From contig NZ_CP127162.1 of assembly GCF_030263935.1 (NCBI RefSeq), positions 2,923,501 to 2,987,500 of the forward strand: a stretch of DNA of 64,000 nucleotides, written 5' to 3'. Origin of the DNA: Paenibacillus polygoni (lineage in GTDB: Bacteria > Bacillota > Bacilli > Paenibacillales > Paenibacillaceae). Under the pieces are notes generated by a model. That model was not told the origin of the DNA and searched no databases. It saw only the letters and a list, made by a program, of their open reading frames with translations. Numbering within the stretch: the stretch's first letter is position 1; every line of letters starts with the position of its first letter. Both the position numbers and the translations under genes were made by a program. Below are positions 36,285 through 45,416 of the stretch, piece after piece.

Positions 36285-36962
36285 ATGATCCACATTTTAG
36301 TTGCTGATGATGACGTACATATCCGGGAACTGGTCCATTTTTATCTATCTGCAGAAGGATATACCGTATACGAAGCGGCTGATGGAACGATGGCTTCCTC
36401 GCTTCTATCTACGGAACAAATTCATCTCGCCGTCGTTGACATTATGATGCCTGGCAAAGATGGGTATGAGTTGGTTGAGGAAATTCGCAAGTATTATGAT
36501 ATCCCTGTCATTTTGCTGACTGCGAAAGATCAACTCATTGATAAGGAAAAAGGATATGCGCTAGGAACAGATGATTATGTAACCAAACCTTTTGAGCCAA
36601 AAGAACTTATTTTTCGTATCAAAGCACTGTTACGACGTTACCGAATGGTTAATTCTCAAAAGATTACACTCGGAAGAACGATCATTGATCGAGACAGCTA
36701 TGAAGTGTACTGTGATGATCAGTTATTAATGCTTCCGATGAAAGAATTCGAGTTATTATCCCAGCTCGCCAGCTACCCAGACCGAATCTATTCCAGAGAA
36801 GAATTAATTCATCTCGTATGGGGAGCCGACTTCAAGGGAGATGATCGTACAATTGATGTACATATTAAACGTCTTAGAGAGCGATTCCAACATCGAAGCG
36901 ATGATTTTGTTATAAAAACAATTCGCGGTATTGGGTATAAACTGGAGGTCTGCTCAAGGTGA
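36285..36962 (+). CDS. OmpR/PhoB-type response regulator
   Basis: 225 aa. Receiver domain with DD near residues 8-9, phospho-acceptor Asp in AVVDIMMPGKDGYE and Lys in LLTAKD; C-terminal winged helix (EFELLSQLASYPDRIYSREELIHLVWGADFKGDDRTIDVHIKRLRERF). The histidine kinase starts four bases before its stop (GTGA overlap). Probably controls the downstream ABC transporter genes. Confidence 0.95.
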   Translation: MIHILVADDDVHIRELVHFYLSAEGYTVYEAADGTMASSLLSTEQIHLAVVDIMMPGKDGYELVEEIRKYYDIPVILLTAKDQLIDKEKGYALGTDDYVTKPFEPKELIFRIKALLRRYRMVNSQKITLGRTIIDRDSYEVYCDDQLLMLPMKEFELLSQLASYPDRIYSREELIHLVWGADFKGDDRTIDVHIKRLRERFQHRSDDFVIKTIRGIGYKLEVCSR

Positions 36963-38347
36963 AAACACTGTATCTTCGTATTGTACTTACGACTGCCTTG
37001 GTCATGCTGCTCAGCAGCCTGCTGGCTTTTGTCATCTCTAATACGTACTACCAGTATAATTTGAAGCCTTATAACGATGAAAAGATGACAGACATGACAA
37101 ACGATATCATTCAGTTCTATAAAGAGAACCCGGAAGTGAACTTACCTGCTTATCTTAACAGCATCGGAGATTTAGGGTATCAAATCTATCTAGCCGACTC
37201 ACCGGACCAAGGAACTTTTTATGGCGGAGATTTTCGTAAGAAAAATTTAGATTCAGACGTTATTCGCCAGGTGCTCGGCGGACAAGTATATCACGGCATT
37301 GCCGACTTTCCTGCAAAATTATTTATTACTGGTTTTTTTGACAATTCACTCAGCAACTCGATTGGGATGCCTATTACTGTTAACGGAAAGACGCACGCTC
37401 TTTTTGTTCGCCCTAATGTAGAGCTGCAGTTCGGAGAACTTCGTATTTTCTTTGCCTTACTTCTCGTTCTGACAACACTAATCAGCATTATACTTGTCTT
37501 CATTAGCACGAGATATATTGTGAAGCCCGTCACTCGCTTAACGGAAGCAACCAAACAAATTGCCAAAGGCAATTATCATATTAAGTTACATGCTCGAAGA
37601 CGAGATGAGATCGGTATGCTGGCTAATCATTTTTCACAGATGGCAAAAAGCTTAGAACAACTTGAATCCATGCGGCAAGAGTTTGTCTCGAACGTTTCTC
37701 ATGAAATCCAATCCCCTCTTACTTCAATCCAAGGATTCTCTGAGCGCTTGAAATCAAATCAGTTAACAGAAGAGGAACGGTTGCATTACCTTGATATTAT
37801 TTCTTCCGAGAGCCGAAGACTATCTCAATTAAGTAAACAACTGCTCACTCTAGCCTCACTGGATAAAGAGGAATCCATCATTGATAAGCAGCTTTATTCT
37901 GCCAAAGATCAGATTAAACAGGTTGTGTATATGTTGGAATGGAACTGGCGGGAAAAAGAAATTGCTTTAGATCTACAGCTCTCTTCCGCAGAGGTCTATG
38001 CGGATCCAAAATGGATGCATCAAGTATGGGTTAATCTAATTACAAACAGTATTAAGTTCACTGAGCCCGGAGGAACCATTCGAATTCGGCTTGTAGAGAA
38101 AGATAACCATCATTTGATCGAAATTGAAGACACCGGCATAGGGATCAAAGAAGAAGATCTTCCTTATATCTTCAATCGATTCTATAAAACCGATAAAGTT
38201 CGAAATCGCAGCGAAGGCAGCAGTGGTCTTGGACTCGCGATAGTAAAACGAATTATGGATATGCACGATGGACAAATTACGGTTCATAGTGAACTAGGAA
38301 AAGGTACATGCATTCAAATATGGATCCCGATCTCCTCCCCTGATTGA
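36959..38347 (+). CDS. Membrane sensor histidine kinase
   Basis: 462 aa. Membrane helices at about 5-28 and 160-183 flank an extracytoplasmic sensor domain; HAMP follows (STRYIVKPVTRLTEATKQIAKGNY). HisKA box FVSNVSHEIQSPLTSIQGF with the phosphorylated His, then N, G1 (DTGIGI), F and G2 (GLGLAIVKRI) motifs. GTG start with GGAGG ten bases upstream, inside the response-regulator gene. The signal is unknown; linkage to a FtsX-type ABC exporter suggests envelope stress or a peptide. Confidence 0.94.
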   Translation: MKTLYLRIVLTTALVMLLSSLLAFVISNTYYQYNLKPYNDEKMTDMTNDIIQFYKENPEVNLPAYLNSIGDLGYQIYLADSPDQGTFYGGDFRKKNLDSDVIRQVLGGQVYHGIADFPAKLFITGFFDNSLSNSIGMPITVNGKTHALFVRPNVELQFGELRIFFALLLVLTTLISIILVFISTRYIVKPVTRLTEATKQIAKGNYHIKLHARRRDEIGMLANHFSQMAKSLEQLESMRQEFVSNVSHEIQSPLTSIQGFSERLKSNQLTEEERLHYLDIISSESRRLSQLSKQLLTLASLDKEESIIDKQLYSAKDQIKQVVYMLEWNWREKEIALDLQLSSAEVYADPKWMHQVWVNLITNSIKFTEPGGTIRIRLVEKDNHHLIEIEDTGIGIKEEDLPYIFNRFYKTDKVRNRSEGSSGLGLAIVKRIMDMHDGQITVHSELGKGTCIQIWIPISSPD

Positions 38348-38480
38348 AAACCTGGGGGGGTTTTTTATATGTTCCATTTGTAATATGCTGTTCATCCTCC
38401 GTTCATATTTCAACCTGATACTTAAGCAGTGGGTGAGAAATTAAAAATATAGAAAAGCTTAAGGAATGGGGTTGAAACGT

Positions 38481-39581
38481 ATGTTTTTAGCTTTACGAGA
38501 AATGAAACACGCCAAATTACGCTATCTGCTGATCGGTCTCATTATGGTTCTCATTGCATGGCTCGTCTTGTTCGTTACGGGTCTTGCCAAGGGTCTCAGT
38601 AATGACAACGTATCGTCGCTGCAAAATATGGACGCTGATTACATTGTTATGCAGAATGAATCCGAACTCAAACTGAATCGTTCTTTGTTATCGAGTGAAA
38701 CATTGGACCAAGTAAGATCCATTACTGGGGATGAAGGGGCTACACCTCTTGGTCTGCAGATGAGTACATTAACCAAAGAAGGGACAAGCACCAAAATTGA
38801 TGCTTCCTTTTTTGCTATTGATACGGACAGCTTTATCGCTCCGACCGTTGTAGAAGGTTCAATGATCGACAATAAAACGGCGGACGAAGTGGTCGCTGAT
38901 ATTTCTCTGAAGGAGGAAGGATTTGCGGTTGGCGACCGAATCCAGGATCAATCCTCTGGAAAGTCGTTCACCATAATCGGTTTTACAGAAGGACAATCCT
39001 ACAGCCATACTCCGGTTCTTCACATGAATATGGCAGGATGGTTTGCACTTCATGATGCGGATCCGGATAGTGAGATTTACCATTTTAGCGCGATCGCTTT
39101 AAAAACAACAGATGCCATTGCGGACGAAGTCAGTCAGATCAGTGACATTGAAGTCATCGCCAAGGATGACACGTTAGCTGGAATTCCTGGGTATAAAGAA
39201 GAAAGCGGCTCGCTTCTCATGATGATTGCCTTCTTATTTGTCATTGCTGCCTTTGTTCTGGCCGTGTTCTTCTACGTGATTACGATTCAAAAGATGAATC
39301 AATTCGGTGTACTCAAAGCCATCGGCGCAAAAAACAGTTACCTGGTGCGTAATGTGATGTCCCAAATTTTAATAATTACGATTGTCAGTCTCGCCTTGAG
39401 CATCCTGCTAACTTATGGTGTCGCAGCTATTCTTCCTGCAAGTATGCCATTTGACCTGAGTCCATCACTAGTTGCTCTATGTTCGATTCTGTTTATCGTA
39501 GTATCTATCCTTGGTTCTCTACTGTCCGTGTACCGAGTTGCTAAAATTGATGCGATCGAAGCTATAGGGAGGGCTGCTTAA
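38481..39581 (+). CDS. FtsX/MacB-type ABC transporter permease
   Basis: 366 aa from ATG 38481, which has GGGG nine bases upstream; the earlier ATG at 38466 abuts its own AAGGA. One N-terminal membrane helix, a large extracytoplasmic domain (about 45-260, MacB_PCD-like) and three C-terminal helices of the FtsX domain (VLAVFFYVITIQKMNQFGVLKAIGAKNSYLV). Ends in a TAATG junction with the ATPase gene. Probably moves lipids, peptides or signals rather than importing nutrients. Confidence 0.9.
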   Translation: MFLALREMKHAKLRYLLIGLIMVLIAWLVLFVTGLAKGLSNDNVSSLQNMDADYIVMQNESELKLNRSLLSSETLDQVRSITGDEGATPLGLQMSTLTKEGTSTKIDASFFAIDTDSFIAPTVVEGSMIDNKTADEVVADISLKEEGFAVGDRIQDQSSGKSFTIIGFTEGQSYSHTPVLHMNMAGWFALHDADPDSEIYHFSAIALKTTDAIADEVSQISDIEVIAKDDTLAGIPGYKEESGSLLMMIAFLFVIAAFVLAVFFYVITIQKMNQFGVLKAIGAKNSYLVRNVMSQILIITIVSLALSILLTYGVAAILPASMPFDLSPSLVALCSILFIVVSILGSLLSVYRVAKIDAIEAIGRAA

Positions 39582-40282
39582 TGAACACAGCAAATCTTAA
39601 ATTACAACTAGAAAATATTACAAAAACATTTGGTGACGGCGACTCTTCTATTAAAGTACTGAAGAATGTAACCTTGAATGTAAAGGCCGGTGAATTTGTT
39701 GCCCTAGTCGGTCCATCCGGTTCCGGGAAAAGCACCTTTCTCTCCGTTGCTGGTGCACTGCTTGCGCCTTCCAGTGGACGTATAGTCATTGGTGGACAAG
39801 ATCTGAGTCAATTCTCAGAGAAGCAAATGAATGAAATACGTCTTGATAAAATCGGATTTGTATTTCAATCGGCCAATCTCATCCCTTATCTGACGGTAAA
39901 GGATCAGCTCCTTTTAATCGCTGAACTGTCTGGTAAGAAAGGAAAACAAGCAAACCAGAAAGCCGATGAGATGTTAAGTAGACTTGGGCTAAGTCACCGC
40001 GCCCATGCTTATCCGGAAAATCTCTCGGGCGGTGAACGTCAGCGTGTTGCGATTGCTAGAGCCTGGATGAATGACCCAGAAATTCTGCTGGCCGATGAAC
40101 CAACAGCAAGTCTTGATTCTGAACGGGGCCGGGCCGTCGTGGAAATGCTCTCACAAGAAGTAAAAGAAAGAAACAAAGCGGCAATCATGGTTACACATGA
40201 TACCCGGATGCTCGATCTCTGTGATCGGGTCGTATATATGGAAGATGGCGTACTCACGGAACAGCCTGTATTCCAGCACTAA
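39581..40282 (+). CDS. ABC transporter ATP-binding protein (LolD/MacB type)
   Basis: 233 aa. Walker A GPSGSGKST (about 43-51), signature LSGGERQRVAIARA (near 144-157), Walker B ILLADEPTASLD and H-loop VTHD. One base overlaps the permease stop; GGGAGGG precedes the ATG. It powers the permease encoded just upstream. The gene pair follows a two-component system, a layout common for envelope-stress exporters of Firmicutes. Confidence 0.94.
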   Translation: MNTANLKLQLENITKTFGDGDSSIKVLKNVTLNVKAGEFVALVGPSGSGKSTFLSVAGALLAPSSGRIVIGGQDLSQFSEKQMNEIRLDKIGFVFQSANLIPYLTVKDQLLLIAELSGKKGKQANQKADEMLSRLGLSHRAHAYPENLSGGERQRVAIARAWMNDPEILLADEPTASLDSERGRAVVEMLSQEVKERNKAAIMVTHDTRMLDLCDRVVYMEDGVLTEQPVFQH

Positions 40283-40288
40283 ATGATG

Positions 40289-40327
40289 AAAAGCAGCAGC
40301 CTTACTAATAGGCTCGCTGCTTTTTTT
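40289..40327 (+). terminator. Terminator of the RR-HK-ABC cluster
   Basis: AAAGCAGC and AGCC pair with GGCT and GCTGCTTT, seven T residues follow. Confidence 0.85.
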
Positions 40328-40481
40328 GATATCTACTCTTCAACTTCCTTAGGTTCTACTTTTTAACGTCCTTAGGTGTCTGCTCGAACATTCAGTACAT
40401 GTCCGTATATTCGATTATTGGATATTATAGGTGTAATATAATGAGGAAAGATAATACCATTTCTTGAAAGGGATTTAACTT

Positions 40482-41303
40482 ATGAGTATAGATTATGAAT
40501 ATAAACAACCTAAAACTTTACTAAATAAGGGCACTGGCTTCCTGGCTGGATACTCCCATTCCCTTAACCCATATACGGGCTGTACGTTTGGCTGTTCCTA
40601 TTGTTACGTTCGTAAAATGCCCGTTTCTTTATTCCGAGGAAAAGAATGGGGAACCTGGGTAGACATAAAGAAAGAAAGTGCTGCACTACTGACAAAAGAA
40701 CTGATCAGAGAAAAGAAAAAGGGTGCGGTTACGATCTTTATGTCTTCAAGTACGGACCCCTATCAACCTGCCGAATACAAAGAAGAAATCACGCGTTCTT
40801 TGCTTGAAGTTATGACAGAGGTTCAGCCCGATTTTCTGCTGGTACAAACCCGAAGTCCGCTCGTAAAAAGAGATATTGATCTTCTACAAAAACTGAGTAA
40901 TCGGGTCCGGGTAAGTATGACTGTGGAAACCGATCTTGATGAGATTCGCTCCCATTTCTCTCCCTCTGCCCCACCTATTCAGGCTCGTATACAAACACTT
41001 CGCAAGCTGCGCGAAGCTGGAATTCCTACACAAGTTGCCATCGCACCCGTACTGCCTAGCAGTGAAGCATTTCCCGAACTCCTTCGTCCGGTCGTAGATT
41101 TAGTATGCATTGATGATTTTTTCATGGGAGATGGAGCCCATGGAAGACGAACGCAGCAACTAGGCATACGAGATAAATACGAAGAACTAAGATATAGTGA
41201 CTGGTATCATCCGGAAGCATATCAAGTGGTGGCTCGCCGGATGCGTGAAGTCTATCCCGAACAGCAGGTCCGGATCAGTCAGGAAGGATTTGCTCCTTTC
41301 TAA
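40482..41303 (+). CDS. SPL-family radical SAM protein
   Basis: 273 aa. The cluster-binding motif C34-x3-C38-x2-C41 (GCTFGCSYCYV) marks a radical SAM enzyme. FMSSSTDPYQPAE and the SPL-like barrel (TRSPLVKRDIDLL, SMTVETD) place it with spore-photoproduct-lyase-like proteins, the short form often called SplB-like. Spore photoproduct repair itself is not certain, since the true SplB is longer. AAAGGG lies nine bases before the ATG. Single-gene unit. Confidence 0.88.
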   Translation: MSIDYEYKQPKTLLNKGTGFLAGYSHSLNPYTGCTFGCSYCYVRKMPVSLFRGKEWGTWVDIKKESAALLTKELIREKKKGAVTIFMSSSTDPYQPAEYKEEITRSLLEVMTEVQPDFLLVQTRSPLVKRDIDLLQKLSNRVRVSMTVETDLDEIRSHFSPSAPPIQARIQTLRKLREAGIPTQVAIAPVLPSSEAFPELLRPVVDLVCIDDFFMGDGAHGRRTQQLGIRDKYEELRYSDWYHPEAYQVVARRMREVYPEQQVRISQEGFAPF

Positions 41304-41361
41304 TCTGCTAGAGATGATGTTTTCTAGCTAGACCCGCAGAAGTATTCTATTATTTATAAAC

Positions 41362-41396
41362 AAAGACCATGAGAGGAGTATCTTCTCATGGTCTTT
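41362..41396. terminator. Bidirectional terminator between SPL-like and MFS genes
   Basis: AAAGACCATGAGA pairs with TCTCATGGTCTTT over a nine-base loop, between two convergent genes. Confidence 0.85.
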
Positions 41397-41430
41397 GTCT
41401 TAATAGATATTCAGTTTACATCCTTAATAA

Positions 41431-42942
41431 TTAGACTGACTCTTTCAATTCCGCTTCACTTGACTGTGCACGTTCCGATCCCATGAAGAACACGATAACA
41501 ACAGCAATCGCAATCGGGATAATGGCGATCTGGAATACATGTGTGATGGAATCCGACATCGCTTGCGTAATTTTACTTAGAACCTCAGGCGGAATTTGTG
41601 CACGACCTTGGGGAGTGAAGATTTCTCTCGTGTCCATATCTCCAGCAAAACCGCTGCTCGCTCCGCCAAAAGCTTCTGTTAGACGTCTAGTGAAAGTATG
41701 TGTCTGCAGCGTACCAAAGATGGTAAGACCTACTGTCATCCCGAACGAACGCAAGAAAGAATTCGTCGAGTTCGCCGTTCCGCGGAAGCGCGGGGAAAGT
41801 TTGTTGATGGAAGCCGTTGGCAACAGTGAAAAGGAGAACCCAACACCAAAACCAGCAATAAACATGTATAACGTTAAGATGATTCTTGAAGTCTCAGGTG
41901 TCATCGTTGACAGTAAAATCATACCTGCCAGGAAACTAAATACAGACAAAATCATCAGCGAACGAAAACGGATTTTTGTCTGTGTAATCCCGCTGATCAT
42001 ACTGCCGATTACTGTCCCGATGACCATCGGCATCAGTACAACCCCAGCGTTCGTTGCTGAACCGCCGTATACAGCTTGTACAAAGATCGGAATGAACACC
42101 GAAAGAATGATAAATGTTCCACCATAGATAAAGGCAAGCGCTTGTGAAGTGGCAAACAAACGTTTCTTAAACATCCAGAAGGGAATAATCGGTTCTTCTG
42201 CTTTGATCTCAACAAATATGAAGATGATAAAAGATACAGCTGCGATTACAAGCAAGGAGATAATTAAAGCAGAATCCCATGCATATTTGCCACCGCCAAG
42301 CTCCAGTGCAAACATAAGGCATACGATTGCCAAAACAAGTGTAAATGCCCCTGCCCAGTCAATTTTCTGCTTCTGATGTTCCAATGTTTCTTTATAATAT
42401 TTAGCTATGAAGAAGATCGATAACGCACCAATCGGAAGGTTTACATAGAAAATCCAGTGCCAACTTAAGGAATCCGTCAAAAACGCACCTAATAGCGGAC
42501 CTACCACACTTGATAATCCAAACACGGCACCTAACATCCCTGTCATTTTTCCACGTTTTTCAACAGGGAACAAATCAAAGATTATGGTAAATGCGATAGG
42601 CATCAGTGCTCCGCCGCCAATCCCTTGGATGACCCGAAACGCGATAAGCTGTCCCATCGTCTGAGATAATCCGCAAAGGGCTGAACCAATAATAAACACA
42701 GTTAATCCAAATAGAAAAAACCGCTTTCTTCCATACATGTCAGACAGTTTACCGTATATCGGCATACCTGCCATCATCGCCACCATATAAGCTGCAGTAA
42801 CCCAAATAAACTGGTCGTAGTTACCCAAATCACCTACAATGGTACCCATAGCTGTAGCTACAATGGTGTTGTCAATAGCCGAAGCAAAAATTCCAAGCAA
42901 AAGTCCAATGGTTACAAACGAGGCAGCTCGATTCTTTTTCAT
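41431..42942 (-). CDS. DHA2-type MFS multidrug exporter (EmrB/QacA family)
   Basis: 503 aa, 14 membrane segments. LLGIFASAIDNTIVATAMGTIVGDLG (motif D1 region), GKLSDMYGRKRFF (motif A) and GIGGGALMPIAF, GAVFGLSSVVGPLLGAFL (motif C) are all present. Proton-driven drug export. GGAGATG precedes the ATG. It follows the padR gene by 58 bases on the same strand and is very likely its target. Confidence 0.92.
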   Translation of the reverse strand: MKKNRAASFVTIGLLLGIFASAIDNTIVATAMGTIVGDLGNYDQFIWVTAAYMVAMMAGMPIYGKLSDMYGRKRFFLFGLTVFIIGSALCGLSQTMGQLIAFRVIQGIGGGALMPIAFTIIFDLFPVEKRGKMTGMLGAVFGLSSVVGPLLGAFLTDSLSWHWIFYVNLPIGALSIFFIAKYYKETLEHQKQKIDWAGAFTLVLAIVCLMFALELGGGKYAWDSALIISLLVIAAVSFIIFIFVEIKAEEPIIPFWMFKKRLFATSQALAFIYGGTFIILSVFIPIFVQAVYGGSATNAGVVLMPMVIGTVIGSMISGITQTKIRFRSLMILSVFSFLAGMILLSTMTPETSRIILTLYMFIAGFGVGFSFSLLPTASINKLSPRFRGTANSTNSFLRSFGMTVGLTIFGTLQTHTFTRRLTEAFGGASSGFAGDMDTREIFTPQGRAQIPPEVLSKITQAMSDSITHVFQIAIIPIAIAVVIVFFMGSERAQSSEAELKESV

Positions 42943-43000
42943 TTTCTCATCTCCAATTTATAAAACTGTTAAGTATATATGAAATAATCATAAAAGATTA

Positions 43001-43537
43001 TTATTCACTTTCTTCCTCGTCCTGTAGTTCCCTTAGCTGCTCTTCAAGCCAAGAAATCTCTGAACGTATGAAATGTGCCCGGTGAAGTAACGTCCTCTGA
43101 ATGCTTTTGCGTTCCTTCTCAGTAAATATGGGATTTCTTTTAACTACTTTCATTCCAAGATCACAATGTTCTTGAAGAAAACACAAGTACTGACGATAGT
43201 CCTCATAGATCCGTTCTTGCAGCTCCTTAGAAACATGGTGAAGATTTGCAAATTTGATATCAAAATAATCTTTTGCATCGGAATTATACGATGTTTTCTC
43301 GTCCATTAATCGAAAAAACTGCTCTTTACCCGCTTCTGTAATACAATAAACCTTCCTATTACCATCTTTCCCTGACATTTGAATGAACTTCTCTTTTTCA
43401 AGTCTTTGAATAAGCGGATACAGCACTCCCCAACTAACTTGTCTTACCGGACCTATAATTCTGGACAGGATATGATGAAGTAGGTATCCATGCATAGGTC
43501 TATCCATTAACTCTCCCAGAACAAATAGTTCATACAA
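43001..43537 (-). CDS. PadR-family repressor of the MFS exporter
   Basis: 178 aa. LYELFVLGELMDRPMHGYLLHHILSRIIGPVRQVSWGVLYPLIQRLEKEKFI is the PadR winged helix, followed by a long helical dimerisation region like PadR_C/Vir. The start is TTG 43537 with AGGAGGG eight bases upstream; the longer frame adds a basic tail without a binding site. Two 15-bp palindromes upstream (43585-43599, 43616-43630) suit autoregulation. The IS element inserted just beyond them. Confidence 0.9.
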   Translation of the reverse strand: MYELFVLGELMDRPMHGYLLHHILSRIIGPVRQVSWGVLYPLIQRLEKEKFIQMSGKDGNRKVYCITEAGKEQFFRLMDEKTSYNSDAKDYFDIKFANLHHVSKELQERIYEDYRQYLCFLQEHCDLGMKVVKRNPIFTEKERKSIQRTLLHRAHFIRSEISWLEEQLRELQDEEESE

Positions 43538-43584
43538 AATACATACCCTCCTTTTCTTATTTTGGAGTACACTTCCGTTCAAAT

Positions 43585-43630
43585 ATATCGTTATGATATA
43601 AGCCTATATTATAATATATCGCAGCGATAT
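43585..43630 (-). promoter_or_regulatory. Paired ATATC-N5-GATAT palindromes, candidate PadR operator
   Basis: ATATCGTTATGATAT (43585-43599) and ATATCGCAGCGATAT (43616-43630) have centres 31 bases apart, three helical turns, and lie 48 bases before the padR start. TATAAT-like sequence lies between them. Confidence 0.6.
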
Positions 43631-43662
43631 AAAAATCAATATCACAATGAACATAAAAAAAC

Positions 43663-43704
43663 TGAAGTGCACCCTGTCAAGTAGACAGATAAAAAAACAA
43701 AATT
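43663..43704 (+). repeat. Left terminal inverted repeat of the IS
   Basis: Matches the reverse complement of 45352-45394, with the identical core GTAGACAG and flanking A-runs. Preceded by AAC (43660-43662). Confidence 0.85.
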
Positions 43705-43757
43705 ATAAATATTCAATCCCCTCGGTTATCAAAGCTGAGGGGATTATTTTTTCTTAG

Positions 43758-44666
43758 TTATGCTGCTTGTCGATATTCGTTAGGGGATAAGCCGTTAAGT
43801 CGTTCGGTGTATCGAAAATTATTGTAATAATGGATATAAGTTCTTACACTACGAAGGAGACTGTCGTATGTATCGTATTTCTCCAGATAAAAGCTTTCTG
43901 TTTTAAAGGTACCCCAGAATCGCTCAATAGGTTGGTTGTCCAAACACCGACTTACACGAGACATACTTGTTCTAAACTTGTATTTCTTTTGAAGTCGTTG
44001 GTATTCATGTGAGGTGTATTGAAAACCTCTATCACTGTGCAAGAGTGGCTTAGCACCTGGGTTCCTTTTGTAAGCTTTCTTTACTGTATTCATAACGAGT
44101 TCATTGTTATTGGAATGGCTGAGTACCCATGACACCACGGAGTTGTCATATCCGTCAATAATGGCACTCAAATAGGCCTTACGGCCATTTCCGTACTTTA
44201 ATTCTGTTACATCGGTGCACCACTTTTGGTTAGGGGCATCCGCTTGGAATTTTCGGTTCATGACATTCTCTGCAATATGAAGGGCTGGAGCTTTCACGTA
44301 ATTTGGCCGCTTTTTGCGAATCACTGCCCTTAGTTCAAGGGCGCGCATGATACGGTAATAGCGTTTACGGTTGTAGCCTTTTTTTAGTTTGCGATTTAAC
44401 TGAATACGCATTTGGCGATAACCGAGTATCCCTTTTCGTTTGTCATAGCGACACTTGACTTCCTTGGCGAGTTTAAGATTTTCGAGTTCCCTGGTGGATG
44501 GCGTCCATTTCAGCCACTTATAATAGGCAGATCGGGCGATTCCTGCGAGCTCACAGAGCTTGGTGAGTGCATATCCCTTTTCGCCATGCAGTTCCTTAAT
44601 CGCTTGATAGATGTCTGCATGCCGAACGTAGGTTAGTGTGTATTTCTTCGCCGGATCTCTGCCAAC
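43758..44666 (-). CDS. IS3-family transposase OrfB (catalytic), made by -1 frameshift
   Basis: 302 codons in the -1 frame relative to orfA, with no start codon at its head. It begins as VGRDPAKKYTLTYVRHADIYQAIKELHGEKGYALTKLCELAGIARSAYYKWL (HTH_21) and continues to the integrase core. The DDE triad is visible: D in KWCTDVTEL, D in AIIDGYD and E in PIERFWGTFKTE. Translation as an OrfAB fusion of about 521 aa gives the active transposase. The frame is intact, so the element may still be mobile. The ATG at 44411 inside it is not the true start. Confidence 0.88.
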   Translation of the reverse strand, partial: VGRDPAKKYTLTYVRHADIYQAIKELHGEKGYALTKLCELAGIARSAYYKWLKWTPSTRELENLKLAKEVKCRYDKRKGILGYRQMRIQLNRKLKKGYNRKRYYRIMRALELRAVIRKKRPNYVKAPALHIAENVMNRKFQADAPNQKWCTDVTELKYGNGRKAYLSAIIDGYDNSVVSWVLSHSNNNELVMNTVKKAYKRNPGAKPLLHSDRGFQYTSHEYQRLQKKYKFRTSMSRVSRCLDNQPIERFWGTFKTESFYLEKYDTYDSLLRSVRTYIHYYNNFRYTERLNGLSPNEYRQAA

Positions 44667-45322
44667 TTTTTTGCGAGTGCATTCTCCATTTCAAGGTACT
44701 CATTACGCGCTTCGAGTTCCTTAATCCGAAGCTTTAATCTTTCCTGTTCATCTAGCTCCTCTAGCGGTTTTTTACGACCTCGGAGGTCTTTTAACCCTTC
44801 GTGACCATTCGTTTGATATTTACGAACCCAGGTGTAGACTTGCTGATAAGAGACATCGTACTTGTCGATGGCTTTCTGGTAATCTAAATCATGGGCGATG
44901 GTGAATTGTGCAATTTCAATACGTTCTTCGTAAGTCGTTTTCCGTCCTTTATTCATATGAGGGGATCCCATCCTTTTCGGAGTTGGTTTCATTTTCGCCC
45001 CTTCAGTATACTTGGAAATCCAGCTCTCTAACACAGATTTACTCGAAATATGGTACTTTTTCACCACTGATCGTACAGAGTGTTCACCAGAAAGTGCATC
45101 TTGTATCGCCGCCAGTCGTAACTCTTTGGAGTAAGCTTTCCAACCTTTCGATTTTTTTAAACCTTCCACTCCACCTGCTTGATATTTTCTTATCCATTCG
45201 GTAACCGTGCTTTTATGGATCCCCAGTTGTTTTGCCTCGTAGTTGGGATTGGATTCATGCTGCAGGCAACGTCTTACAACCTGAATCTTAATTTCATATG
45301 GAATTGGGCTTCTTTTAGACAT
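44633..45322 (-). CDS. IS3-family transposase OrfA (DNA binding)
   Basis: 229 aa. Two or three helix-turn-helix units (YEIKIQVVRRCLQHESNPNYEAKQLGIHKSTVTEWIRKYQAGGVEGLK and similar repeats at about 50-95 and 130-185) and a C-terminal leucine-zipper-like coil (RLKLRIKELEARNEYLEMENALAKKLAE). Longer than the ~100-170 aa of many IS3 OrfA proteins because the HTH is repeated. GGGAG lies eight bases before ATG 45322. It binds the terminal repeats and is the N-terminal part of the OrfAB fusion. Confidence 0.88.
   Translation of the reverse strand: MSKRSPIPYEIKIQVVRRCLQHESNPNYEAKQLGIHKSTVTEWIRKYQAGGVEGLKKSKGWKAYSKELRLAAIQDALSGEHSVRSVVKKYHISSKSVLESWISKYTEGAKMKPTPKRMGSPHMNKGRKTTYEERIEIAQFTIAHDLDYQKAIDKYDVSYQQVYTWVRKYQTNGHEGLKDLRGRKKPLEELDEQERLKLRIKELEARNEYLEMENALAKKLAEIRRRNTH
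44666..44672 (-). other. Programmed -1 frameshift site A AAA AAG
   Basis: The minus strand reads GCA AAA AAG TTG in orfA. Slippage back one base on AAAAAAG gives GTT GGC in the orfB frame. This heptamer is the common IS3-family frameshift signal; the orfA stop lies 30 bases downstream. Confidence 0.8.
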
Positions 45323-45351
45323 TACAAAAACTCCCATCATGATAGAGGTAG

Positions 45352-45394
45352 AAGTTTTGTTTTTTCTACTGTCTACTATGATGGGAGCGTATCA
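45352..45394 (-). repeat. Right terminal inverted repeat of the IS
   Basis: Partner of 43663-43704; followed by the AAC duplication at 45395-45397. Confidence 0.85.
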
Positions 45395-45416
45395 AACAGA
45401 TCGGCCTTTATTTATT

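Larger units (their letters stand above)
43663..45394 (-). mobile_element. IS3-family insertion sequence (IS150-group type), complete
   Basis: About 1.73 kb with imperfect ~42-bp terminal inverted repeats beginning TGAAGTGCACCC (left) and TGATACGCTCCC (right, reverse complement), both containing GTAGACAG and an A-rich inner part. A three-base AAC flanks both ends as target duplication. It carries orfA and orfB in the typical overlapping -1 arrangement with an A6G slippery site. It lies between the PadR operator and a small exported-protein gene, so no gene is broken. Confidence 0.9.

Noticed and set aside
38346..38368. Terminator between histidine kinase and ABC permease
   Set aside because: AAAACC/GGTTTT stem around G residues is weak and may be an attenuator at most; not annotated.
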